Assembly: GCA_030248295.1 (NCBI GenBank)
Contig: JASANH010000850.1
Coordinates: forward strand, 806,001-870,000
DNA length: 64,000 nucleotides
Reading direction: 5' to 3'
Source: Mesodorylaimus sp. YZB2_4
Lineage: Eukaryota; Nematoda; Enoplea; Dorylaimida; Dorylaimidae
In this document: positions 53,306-64,000 of the stretch, piece by piece
How the letters are laid out: every line of letters starts with the position of its first letter
Position numbering within the stretch: the first letter of the stretch is position 1
Program-made: the position numbers and the translations under genes
The notes under the pieces: generated by a model
What the model saw: only the letters and a program-made list of their open reading frames with translations
The model's database searches: none
Told to the model about the DNA's origin: nothing

Positions 53306-54870
53306 AACTCGAGTAAGACAGCTCTCTGGCCAGACCGAATCGAACACTTTGCTGCACAGACTTAGAACGAGCGAGTCGAGATGGGAGCTTCGTCAGCGAG
53401 GCCTCACAAGTGGCCAGTGTTCATTTTATTCTCCATGGCAGCACAAATGACACAATAGCCTCGGCCTCGAATTCTTTTTAAGTCGCTCATTTCACTCATC
53501 CGGCCACGAGAAACACGCCGCCTAGTTCGATTTTGTGCGCACTTTAGCGCCTTAGTTGAAAAGAATCTCGAACTTCGATTCTTCACAAACACCCGGCTTA
53601 AATGCACACGCCACCAAAAACCGCGGCAACACGACGAGTGACGCAAAAAAGAATTGCAAAATGAGGGAGTAAAAAACAAAAATATGCATATTTTGAGGTG
53701 GTTGTATTGATTCAGATTGGAATAGTAAGCACCCTTGGCACACCAGCTGTCGTCAATTATGCATTATAGACCGGAATGGTCGGTCCCAGTCCTCAACTAG
53801 GCTCATGACGAATTTAGATAGAACACTTTTCAGTCCCCGCGCTTTCCGTTGACACATTCTAAAATGAAAGGAAACGGGACTGGCACACGCACTCGCCCAT
53901 CTTCCGCTAAGTAATCGAAATCCGTCCACCAAACCCCAAACCTCGCCTGCCACTCCCACAGCGCCTTTTCATCTCCGGCCACGACTGACACTGCAGCTAA
54001 CTGGTCTCGACGGGGCGAGTTAGTGGCCTCGGACACTTTTTTCAAACAAGCCTAATTGTTGCCTCGCACCCCCGCCAGTCCTAGGCCACCGTTTCAATCA
54101 CAAATCCAGGAATCGGATGTCCGAAAGGGCCCATCTCGCACCTCCCACATTATCGACCTCCAACGAGAACACGTGTTCGAGCCCACGCAACGGCAGCCAG
54201 CCACTTTGCTCACCTTACATCTCCGCCATCGGAGAAGCACATTGCCAGCACGGTAGCCCGTCTCAAATATTTGCCCTTCGCACACCCCCTCGCCAACTGA
54301 TGTACACAAATCACGACATGGAGCCTACCTAAATCGATATTTGATTACACCCTCCCGAGGGCGACCATAGCACATTTTATTACCGAACGACCCCTCATCT
54401 ATACACGCACAATGCACTGAACCAAGCTGCTATCCTAAAGTGCACCAGTCCCCAGAACACATGAAAATAGCCGTGAAAGCAAGGCCCGTGTCCGAACACA
54501 AAGTACACTACAGTATTAGCTACACACTCACACTGGTAAAGCTACACAGAAGCGCAAGCAAAAACATGAGCCTCAAAGCCGACTACAATATGCACACAAA
54601 GGTCCATCTAAAAGGGATGCCATAAAAGCAAACCATCTTAGCCACTGTACACATCGCCCACATGTTCACGCTGTCATCATGAAAAAAGCTCAGGCCGATG
54701 CAAAAATTGATTGAACCCATAAACTGTATGCGGCAAATGAACACTTCCTGTTAAAAAGCTAGTAAAGAGTATTTATAAAAACCCCAACCTTGCAACTTTG
54801 AAAAGAAATTCATAAATCGTTACTGCGGTTGAAGGAAAACAACGCAAGTCAATCATGGAATCACATCTAT
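53306..54870. other. Intergenic region GPCR to MATH-BTB
   Basis: No gene that I can name. A minus-strand open piece near 53900-54045 (contains WEWQARFGVWWTDFDYLAEDG) looks protein-like, but neither its neighbours nor its family were recognised. Confidence 0.35.
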
Positions 54871-56157
54871 TCAATTTAAGCAATAAACATCCTGGGGCTT
54901 ACTAAACGACTGGACGACTTCAGTGACCAATTCGGGTCTTTGCTTGAGTAAAAGTTGCCAGCCAGTTGTTCTGGTCACTTCGAACGAATTGCGGACCACG
55001 AATTCCACCGTCCGCTCTTTCAATTGTGATGCCGAATGCGCATCGGACAAAATCAACAATTCGCACGCATTATCGATCGTTAATGCCTTGATCAACGCTT
55101 TCTCGCATCGCGCTTTCAAATCTGGCAGGCTGTACTTGTCGGCTGCGACCAAAAGATCGGCGCCCAATTCGTTTAATCGATTACAACGACCACAATATAA
55201 ATAGTTCAACATTTCTTGGACAACGTCATAGTCGAGGTCTTTGATTTCCAGGACGCCCTGAACAGAAAGATTTGCTAAGTCCGAAATAGTCTAAGAAGCC
55301 TCTTAGAGAATAAGAGCGATTCTTAAAAGACACTGCTAGCTGATATACACGACATAAAATTCCTGAACTGATTTAAAAAACGTACTTTTTGCGCTTCTTC
55401 CGTGTCGTGGTTTAACATAGCAGCGAAAACTATGCTTCTGGCAGCCAATACGCATTTGTGTACTCGCAATTTTCTCTCGCCGACTTCAATGACAAAATCG
55501 GCAAACTGTTGCGATTTTAATAAACGCTCGTAGTCGTGCATCAATTGTTTTGTGGGGTCCGGTACCTAAAAGAAATTTAGTACTTTAATACACGATAATA
55601 GCAAAAAATATTGGACTTACTACAAACGAGTCTTCTCCATTAGTCGTAATCGTTTCAACGGCCACATCGATCTCTACAATGACCAATACCGCGTCTTGGG
55701 GCTGAATTTGAGGAAATAGGACGTCTCGTTTGATATAAGACACATAGTCCGAATGACTGGGATTTGGATGAACCCGCATTTCGATTTCTTTTCCATCCAT
55801 ATTTTTCATTATAAATCGACTTTTGAAACCGACTTTGCCAAATTTGCCCACACTCGGACCGATCACACGATTGAGGCATAGAAATACGAAATCTTTGTTG
55901 TTGTCCCCATTGCCTTTTGGATAGATTTTGACTGACCACGTTAAAGTTTCATCACCCTTGACCAGATTGACGAAATTCTCCAAATACTCTTGATAGCAGT
56001 GACTGAAATTTTTGACCGTCCAGTTTTGTATCACGCGTTCCACTTTAATTTCTGTTTCAGACGCACTGCTTTGGATGCTGATCGGGTTCTTATTCTGAGC
56101 CGAGCTTCCCGGATCAGAATTATTCATGGTGCTGAAATAACCGATTTTACTGAACAT
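54871..56157 (-). CDS. MATH-BTB-BACK protein (SPOP / BATH type)
   Basis: Substrate adaptor for CUL3 ubiquitin ligases: MATH binds the substrate, BTB binds CUL3. Three exons on the minus strand: 56157-55621, 55565-55386, 55257-54871; 367 aa, close to SPOP's 374. MATH: IQNWTVKNFSHCYQEYLENF ... HPNPSHSDYVSYIKRDVLFP. BTB: FADFVIEVGERKLRVHKCVL ... VVQEMLNYLYCGR. A BACK-like helical part then ends QDVYCLN. The MATH domain resembles nematode BATH proteins more than vertebrate SPOP. The C-terminal nuclear signal of SPOP is not seen. A second Met at 56127 could be the true start. Confidence 0.93.
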
Positions 56158-57309
56158 ATTGCTCTAAGCAGTAGGCTAGCACACTAGAACATCCGCTGCG
56201 GTAAATGTTAGTCTCGTGCCTAGCTACAAGGGTGATATTTATTAGTGGACTCTTCCAAAACTGGAAATAAGTTCGCTCCTTAGCAACAGTCACCTTGAGC
56301 TAATGTCCTCTTATTGCCTAGGCAGCAGCTAGAGTTCCTCTGACAAAAACAGAAGTCACAGCGTCAGTTAGTGGATCGTCTGGTTGTCTGAAAACCAATT
56401 TAGCACAACTACGACAAGGTAAAACTGTAAAATTGAGTCATCAATGCACACGGCAGGGATGCATTTACCAAAAGTACCTGCATATTCAAAATCTTGAATC
56501 ATAAACTTATCGTGCAAGCCCTATCGAACTTGTAATCGCTGAAAAAAGGTGCTGATGCAGATTGCAGAAGCAGACAAGGCGTACCACAAGGCTCATTATC
56601 CAGTGTTTGATGACGAACCACAAATGACTCAGTTTACCAAGGCAGAAACCTGTTACATGCTCAAGATCGCCATTTGGTACTAATTCAGGTCGTCTGATAA
56701 GACGTAGGTGGTTTACAGTTTTGTGTGGTTTACCTAGCTAACCTAGGTGCCTGTATATGGGACTAGCTCCTACAAGGTCTGGAAAGGTCTCATGGTTTCA
56801 AGGTACCAGTTTGCATTGACAACATATAAAAAAGCATAATCTCGCATGTTTCGCCAATAAAACTATACGTACCTGGTGCGCAAGGGTCAACTTTGATCGA
56901 TTTCAAAACTAGGTGAACACGACGAACGTGACCGAAACAATAAGGGCGACAGGCGACAGTGAAACGTAACTTGGGGGAAATCTTAGAATCAGTGTAGAAA
57001 ATCCGGTCTTTGCGCCTTCTTTCTAACTTTCGTTCTAGAATAACCCAACGTGTCGCCTGATCCTGTTTCCTAGGAAAATCAGGCCGCAACCGACGTTAGA
57101 ACACGGGCACCGTTTTCCCACACCACACCACACCACTGCTGGCCGGAAAATAAAATAAAATAAAATGCATGCGCAACCAGTCATGCCATGTGCAAGAGAT
57201 GGCGCACTGTGCGCGGGGTAAACTATGGTTTCGGATTTCAGTATGGTCAAGGGGACGGTCACTGGTTGGTCGGTCGGTAGTCCACTGGTTTTGGAGAAGA
57301 CATCGGCCA
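56158..57309. other. Interval between MATH-BTB and CCNDBP1-like genes
   Basis: Divergent promoters expected. Open pieces at 56554-56682 (+) and near 56870-57040 (-) look partly protein-like but could not be linked into a gene. Confidence 0.35.
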
Positions 57310-60300
57310 ATGATGAATGAGGAGACGAAATCGCCCCTGTCCGTTCTGGTCCTTTCTCTCGAATCGTTTATAGTCCAATTGAAAGGTAGGAAGACAACTT
57401 CATCAATAGTCCGATCCTGACGTTTAAATTTAGGAATCTCGTTTTAGGAATCTCAGAAGGAAATGAAGAAAGCAGCAAAACGGATTTCATTTTGGTTGAC
57501 GAAACAGAACTCGCTCGACAGTTAGGTAAGGGCATCATAAGCCCGCAGCCTAGGGGGGGGGGGGGGGGGTGGCAAAAGTGCATCGGTCGGGGGAGGAGCC
57601 CAATCGCCGCAAAATTTTTAACTTTGTCAAAACACCTTTTATCTTCACAGTAGTCGCGTTCACCTTCACTTTTTTTTTCCTTCGTTCATTCTCATAATGC
57701 TTTCGCTTATCGACTCTTATTCCCAACTAAAAAGGCATCTGATCCGAAAGGGAGAGTTGGGAGGCGTGGCAGCTGATTTAGGCGTTATCCGCCTTTCTCC
57801 CCCCTCTTGGCCGAGGTTCTTCCACGGAGCGAGTTTAGTAGCTTTCGTTGCTTTACCCTCTCGCCCCACGTTCTTCAACGCACGCCCACCCAAGGAGTAG
57901 ATAATTGGGACTGTCTTCAACACAGTCGAGATGGTCCCTAAGCTACGTAGCCCCCCTTTCATCCCTCTTTACTCCAGGACAGGGAGCCTGCCATGAGAGC
58001 TACTCTAGGGGTAGCGTCACCGTTTTCCAGGATCGAATCAGGGAACCCGTCGGGTCGGTTTTTTGTTTGAGGTCGAACAGTTTGCACGCACGAAGGAGAT
58101 GAGTCTATTTTCCAGACTAAAGCTCACTTTAGTCATCCAGGTTTTTTATCAGGTCGAGTTTGAGTCATTATAAATAAGCTGAAATTGATGAGTACCGTAT
58201 TTCCTCGAAATTCTCCGCGCGGGAGAAATTTTTTCAAATGGGTCCCAGACGGGGGAGAATAACCAGAGGGGGAAGGATTTCCAGAGGGGGGAGAATAAAG
58301 TTCAATCGGGGTCTTGACAGGGGAGAATAACCAGAGGGGGGGGGGAGGATTTCGAGGAAATACGGTACATTCGCAGTTTCGATACACGTCTCGCAAGGTC
58401 AGCCTAGGCTAAGTAAAATTAGTGTTGCTATCATTATCGATGTTGCTGTTGCCTCTTCATCGCTACTGCTTCATGGCAGATATGATGGATCAGAGTGTAC
58501 CTGCCATGCTTATGCATATCATAATTATTAGCAGAATCCTGATGCCTCAATGTCAGGATCGGGATCCCAACCTATCCCTCACAGCCGCGCTTATTATCTC
58601 ATGCCTGCTTGCCAGATAATATAATTGGAAGTCCCGTAGAGAACTGAGCCGGCGCGGCCCAACCCGCAAAACTTTTAAAAAATATGGGGAAAAGTTGTGG
58701 GAAAAGTTTGTGAAGGCTTTTACAAAATAGAAATCCGCTCCATAAATCAAAAACGATTTGTTTTCGAAGGAGATGGCATCTTTTCGAGCTCGAGAAAGCA
58801 TAAGACGAAACATTTCACAAAACTGCGTTTGGAAGGGGGAGGGGGTCTGGCTGAAGTGGTCGACCATTTTTGAGGGGGCTCGCGATAAGTGGTCGGCATG
58901 CGGTCAGGGGGAGAGGGGTCAAAAAATCGAGATTTTGTGCGGTCGACCTTTATGGATGGCCCCTAGTCATAGAATCCATTTGGGTTATGACCTGGCAGTC
59001 TTGTGGCTTGGTCCCCCAGGGATGTTTACATAGTTTAGCTTTTTGCCTTAGCTCTAAGCGGAGACTACAGTATGTACCCAAGATAGCCTAAGCCCAAGTC
59101 CCCAGCCTAAGGGAAAAACCAGACTAAAGATTGGTTGGGGATCAAGGTCGGGCACTGGTGACGTCATAGAAGCCACCCAAGATAATAACGATCTGCATAG
59201 TACCGATCTGCAGCACAGTAGTCTCGTCGTCAGTGCCTGTGAACCTAAATACCTACTGTACAGTAGAGTATCCAGAGCATGCAAGAAGCTATCAGGCAGT
59301 AACTGTTTGAGATACCCCATTCCTTCGGCCTGCAGCTAAATGAAGTTTGGTTGTAAGAAATCCGTGAAATAGGCACTAATAACTGAGGTCTGGCGCCTGA
59401 CTGTCCTCAGACATCTGGTCATTTAATCCTCGGTCATTTGCAGGTGCCTTGGCCGATACGATTTCCCACGAAAGCACAAAATTCAGTATGGTTTTCACGG
59501 ACGAAGCTGCACCGAGCGCTCAGGTATCTCTTCTTACTTACAGCATTGGTTTGAGGACCCACGACTTTGTTTCAGACATCCGAATCGCTGAGCAATAGAC
59601 TGATCGGAATGTCAGCAGCCCTTTTCAAAACAGTGGTCAGCCTGCCCGTTGATCAGGTCGGCACGTACTATCGGCAGTCTGTTGTGGATGCGGTCGTAGA
59701 CGTCTTTCGGTCAGTGTCTTCGTTAGCTGCCGCAGCGAAGGAAGGCTCGGACAAGTAAGCAGTGTTCGTCTGAAGAGGCAGACATATTGGTTCACCTGGC
59801 ACTGTGCCATAAAGACTCCAGACATGCCATATTAGAAATTGGAGGTGAAGTAGGGGCTCCGTGATCCCCGACCTCTCATCGCCCCTTCTACTCCCGCCTC
59901 ACGCACATGACACGCTCGGTCCTTATGAACATTTTCCTCCAGCACGAAAGCTCAACTGAAAGAAACTGGTACGATCTGGGAATCATGCGATCGATTGAAA
60001 GCAATACCGAAAAGTAAGCCCATTTTGTGCGTGGGATCTGTCCGAAAGTCTCGGGCGATAATAGCCAGCTTTCAGCCTTTCCTTCTGAATGTCGTATGTT
60101 TGTTCAGACTCTCGAGAAGTGCTTCTACGAATCATAGGCGACACGCTGAGTATGGTCAGTGACGCGTTTTCAGAAATGCAAGAGGTAAGTCAGTCATTTC
60201 CTGGCCATCTCCGACTTAAGAATGTTGTCTTCAGATAACCAATGAAGCCAATAATTCCTTCGCCGAGGAACCCGAAGACTTATTAGATGACGAGCGTCAT

Positions 60301-62132
60301 GCACTGACTGGAACGGAGATACTACGATTAAACTCTTGCAGCCAGCTTGTCAAAGCCGCGAAGGTAATCCGTGCTTTCCTCGGCCTATTCTGCTCTCCAA
60401 TCGTAAATTTCTTTAGGCTACTTTGACAAAAACGCGAATCACTGTTGAACAATCACCGACGGAACCTAAATCGACCGTGCGTGCCGATGACCAACTAAGC
60501 ACGTTGGTAAGCCGGGTGAGTCCCCTGGTCGACAACGTCGTGTCATTATTTCACGAAAATGAGCTCGACTCGAAGGCTCTCGATGATGAAGTATGCATCT
60601 GGGTCCCAGGGCGGCATCCGCAGGCATGCAGACTACGAACCCAAACCACTCAGGTTCAGGCTATTCCATGTCTTGAGACATGCCTGGGGATAAGAGTCCT
60701 CTGGGGTTTCGGCTAAGAAGTCGCCCTGTGCGTATTCTCCGCACCCCACCCTGAGATGATTGGCAAGAGAAAACGAGCGAATTCGCGCTAGCAGGTGCAG
60801 TTTTCCAGTTTTATTGTCAAGCTAAGCGAAAATTGCAAATTACGTGGGAAATTTTGTAATTCACCCCTCACGTCAGGATCCAGACCTCGCCCACACATCC
60901 CCCGAGGCCAATTAGTAGAGACAGTCCAGCATCGGCTGATCCGACCCTAGGCCTAGATCCTGATCCGCCTGATCCGCTTCAAAAAATTAAATGGCAATGG
61001 GAACGACGTATTTTGTACCGCGCCCTCACCAACCTATTCCGTCAGGCCGTAAAGGGGGATTTAACACCAGTTTCAAAGAAAAACTCCGTTCTCCCCATAT
61101 TCTAGTGCTGAAAGCCATACGTTATAAGTTCCCAGCAGGTAAAGCGCGGAAAATTTTAATTGTCGATCCAACAGTAGGATCGGATCTGTGGATGCTGGAG
61201 ACAGTTGTAACCAGTCCTGGAAGGCGTATGAGGGAGGTGGCCGACCGAAGTCGGCGGGACAAAAACTCCGACTGGAGCAGGCAAGTCTTGCGAGTATACC
61301 TACGGCTGAAACATCAACCGGAGGGGTTGACGTCTCCTAGCCAGGGGAGAGTATCGATTACTCTCTCCCACTCGCCATGGCCTACCAGGCATGAGGGTTA
61401 CACAGTCCTAGCAGAGTTGGTTCCTATCAGTTCGTTGACCCGCCTGACAGGCTGCTTCACGGAAAGTGGTTAGGCTACACCTACCCACAGTGATGGACAC
61501 AAGGCAATGTGTATGGGCAGCAAATGCAGAGGCAACAGGGTAGCTTTGCCCACGGCGTGGCAAGGACGCGAGCAGGCGGCAAGTATCGTGGCCAGCTGAC
61601 CGATGCCATCAGTTTGGGTTCCGTGTTGCACTTTAGAGCGACCCCAGTTGATCACGCCGTCTTGCGATACTTTACATTTGCTCCCTCTCAAAGTCCTTTT
61701 CATGCTGTGGTGTCGACAGTCCATCCCGCCTGTTGCAGTCGAACATTCTGCGTTTGCTTCCCAAAAACATTCTGTTCTGAACATGAACCCGAAGCCGTTG
61801 CATCAAATTATGTGTTACCCATGCTACTTGACATGTCCCAACCCCGTCTTCCTTTTCCAGTAATTGTCACTGTCGCTGCTCAACTTCGTCCCAGCTCTAC
61901 AGTCCTTGCCCCTCTTCAGGTAACCAAACTGCACGACGGTGTCAAGAGCGTGTTGGACGCGTTCAGGTAAGCCACCCCGGCCAGCCCTTACGCGTTACAT
62001 GATAACATTTATTGCAGAACAACGCCATATTATCAAGAGGGAATGCACAGCAAATGGATGGATGTGTTATGTACAGCTGTGCAACATAATCTGGCCAAAT
62101 ACCATGGTAGCAATGAAAGCGCGTCCAAGTAA
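57310..62132 (+). CDS. CCNDBP1: Cyclin-D1-binding protein 1 (GCIP) like
   Basis: CCNDBP1/GCIP is a helical protein reported to bind cyclin D1 and HLH factors. Ten exons: 57310-57385, 57448-57525, 59444-59523, 59576-59754, 59943-60013, 60108-60184, 60235-60363, 60417-60590, 61920-61966, 62018-62132; 341 aa (human 360). Family features by position: a helical N-terminus; DTISHESTKFSMVF (human has TVSREATTLTIVF); LPVDQVGTYYRQSVVDAVVD; IWESCDRLKAIPK; an acidic EEPEDLLDDE loop; LVKAAKATLTKTRI; VTKLHDGVKSVLDA. Identity is modest but collinear along the whole length. Introns 2 (about 1.9 kb) and 8 (about 1.3 kb) are large and filled with repeats. AATAAA at 62220. Confidence 0.85.
57550..57568. repeat. 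Poly-G run in CCNDBP1 intron 2
   Basis: An uninterrupted G tract of roughly 18-19 bases. It could form a G-quadruplex or reflect assembly uncertainty. Confidence 0.85.
58193..58367. mobile_element. MITE with CCGTATTTCCTCGA ends
   Basis: Starts TACCGTATTTCCTCGAAATT and ends with the complement (GAGGAAATACGGTA), so a TA duplication flanks inverted repeats of about 20 bp. The interior holds three degenerate repeats of GGGGAGAATAACCAGAGGGG. Short DNA elements with similar CCGTATTT ends occur in many animals; no transposase here. In CCNDBP1 intron 2. Confidence 0.8.
59085..59155 (+). repeat. Telomere-motif element fragment
   Basis: Contains AGCCTAAGCCCAAGTCCCCA and CCAGCCTAAGG, then TTGGTTGGGGATC, resembling the inside and right end of the element at 46985-47185. 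Confidence 0.5.
60938..61110 (+). repeat. GATCCGACCC-type repeat, copy D
   Basis: Starts TGATCCGACCCTAGGCCTAG then ATCCTGATCCGCCTGATCCG and CTTCAAAAAATTAAA, collinear with the repeat at 44039 onward. In CCNDBP1 intron 8, just before the second copy of the 180-bp repeat. Confidence 0.75.
61216..61402 (+). repeat. About 180-bp dispersed repeat, copy 2
   Basis: Partner of 43612-43790, same orientation, high similarity over most of its length. It has an extra CCGACCGAAGTCGGC palindrome near its left end that copy 1 lacks. Confidence 0.85.
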
Positions 62133-62326
62133 ACGAACACAACCTGACATATTCAGCGTGGAAAAGATGGAATCGTAACACCATTACCGTTTACGTTGAA
62201 AAGAAAGCAGAGAGAATGAAATAAATCTGAGCGAATACGAAACTGTCGATTAGTAAATATTATGATCATGAAAATTCGTTTGGGCTAAAACTGGCCTCTC
62301 ATATGCCACCTGTGATGGTGAGCAAA

Positions 62327-63893
<1,567 letters not shown>

Positions 63894-64000
63894 CTAAAAA
63901 GAGAAATGGGTCGGTTGATAATCACATGCGAACCCCAGACGCAGTGTGAAGCGGTCATACTCCACTCATGAACTAGGATCGGCTAGGGGTTCAAATGGTG

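Noticed and set aside
53830-54045. Minus-strand piece with WEWQARFGVWWTDFDYLAEDG
   Set aside because: Composition is protein-like and there is a possible splice near 53868. I could not find neighbouring exons, a start, or a family.
56554-57089. Two protein-like open pieces (56554-56682 plus; 56870-57040 minus)
   Set aside because: Neither has clear splice partners or a recognisable family; chance frames cannot be excluded.
61470-61970. 150-codon plus-strand frame within CCNDBP1 intron 8
   Set aside because: Runs through repeat-derived sequence and out of frame into the real exon at 61920; no family features.

Overview
The window looks like a piece of a compact nuclear genome from an animal. 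Most introns are about 50-65 nt with GT-AG ends, exons join in phase, and the genes are metazoan orthologues: ARNT, Homer, AMPK-alpha, a nicotinic receptor alpha subunit, BBS4, TMEM231, AMACR, FAPP2/PLEKHA8 and SRP19. A cuticlin-type ZP protein, a BATH-type MATH-BTB protein, a degenerate mariner and internal GCCTAA/TTAGGC hexamers (the nematode telomere motif) point to an ecdysozoan, most likely a nematode. That placement is inferred; no rRNA or mitochondrial marker is present to settle it. Exon coordinates were read by eye from splice signals, reading-frame phase and remembered family sequence, so single boundaries may be wrong.

Layout. 0.4-2.0 kb: cuticlin-like ZP protein (+, 5' end off the window). 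2.2-3.5 kb: dead mariner. 3.8-3.9 kb: hairpin element. 4.8-8.2 kb: two cilium genes in tandem, TMEM231 and BBS4. 8.9-12.1 kb: nicotinic acetylcholine receptor alpha subunit (+). 13.7-16.3 kb: ZC3H3-like CCCH zinc-finger gene (-). 18.4-23.3 kb: ARNT-like bHLH-PAS gene (+). 25.9-29.1 kb: Homer (+), first exon uncertain. 29.3-30.0 kb: MRPL43 (-). 31.3-35.4 kb: a SAS-6 head and coiled coil that continues in phase into a large low-complexity and C2H2 zinc-finger protein (+). 36.0-38.4 kb: AMACR (-). 38.6-41.2 kb: CCDC124 (-). 41.8-45.4 kb: AMPK alpha (+). 45.7-46.5 kb: RPS21 (-). 46.9-50.0 kb: PLEKHA8/FAPP2 (+). 50.1-51.0 kb: SRP19 (-). 51.9-53.3 kb: intronless peptide-type GPCR (-). 54.9-56.2 kb: MATH-BTB protein (-). 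57.3-62.1 kb: CCNDBP1-like (+). 62.3-64 kb: 3' part of a TENT4/PAPD5-type poly(A) polymerase (-, runs off the right edge).

Genes are mostly single-copy housekeeping, ciliary or centriolar, and neuronal genes arranged divergently or convergently. I see no operon, biosynthetic cluster, CRISPR array or phage. The unusual content is in three places. First, the SAS-6/zinc-finger gene. Second, lineage changes in conserved genes: a missing sugar-stacking Trp in the FAPP2 GLTP domain, a GC-AG intron, a 10-nt terminal exon and a peroxisomal SKL tail. Third, a population of small dispersed repeats in long introns and intergenic gaps, several with terminal inverted repeats, one carrying telomere-like hexamers.
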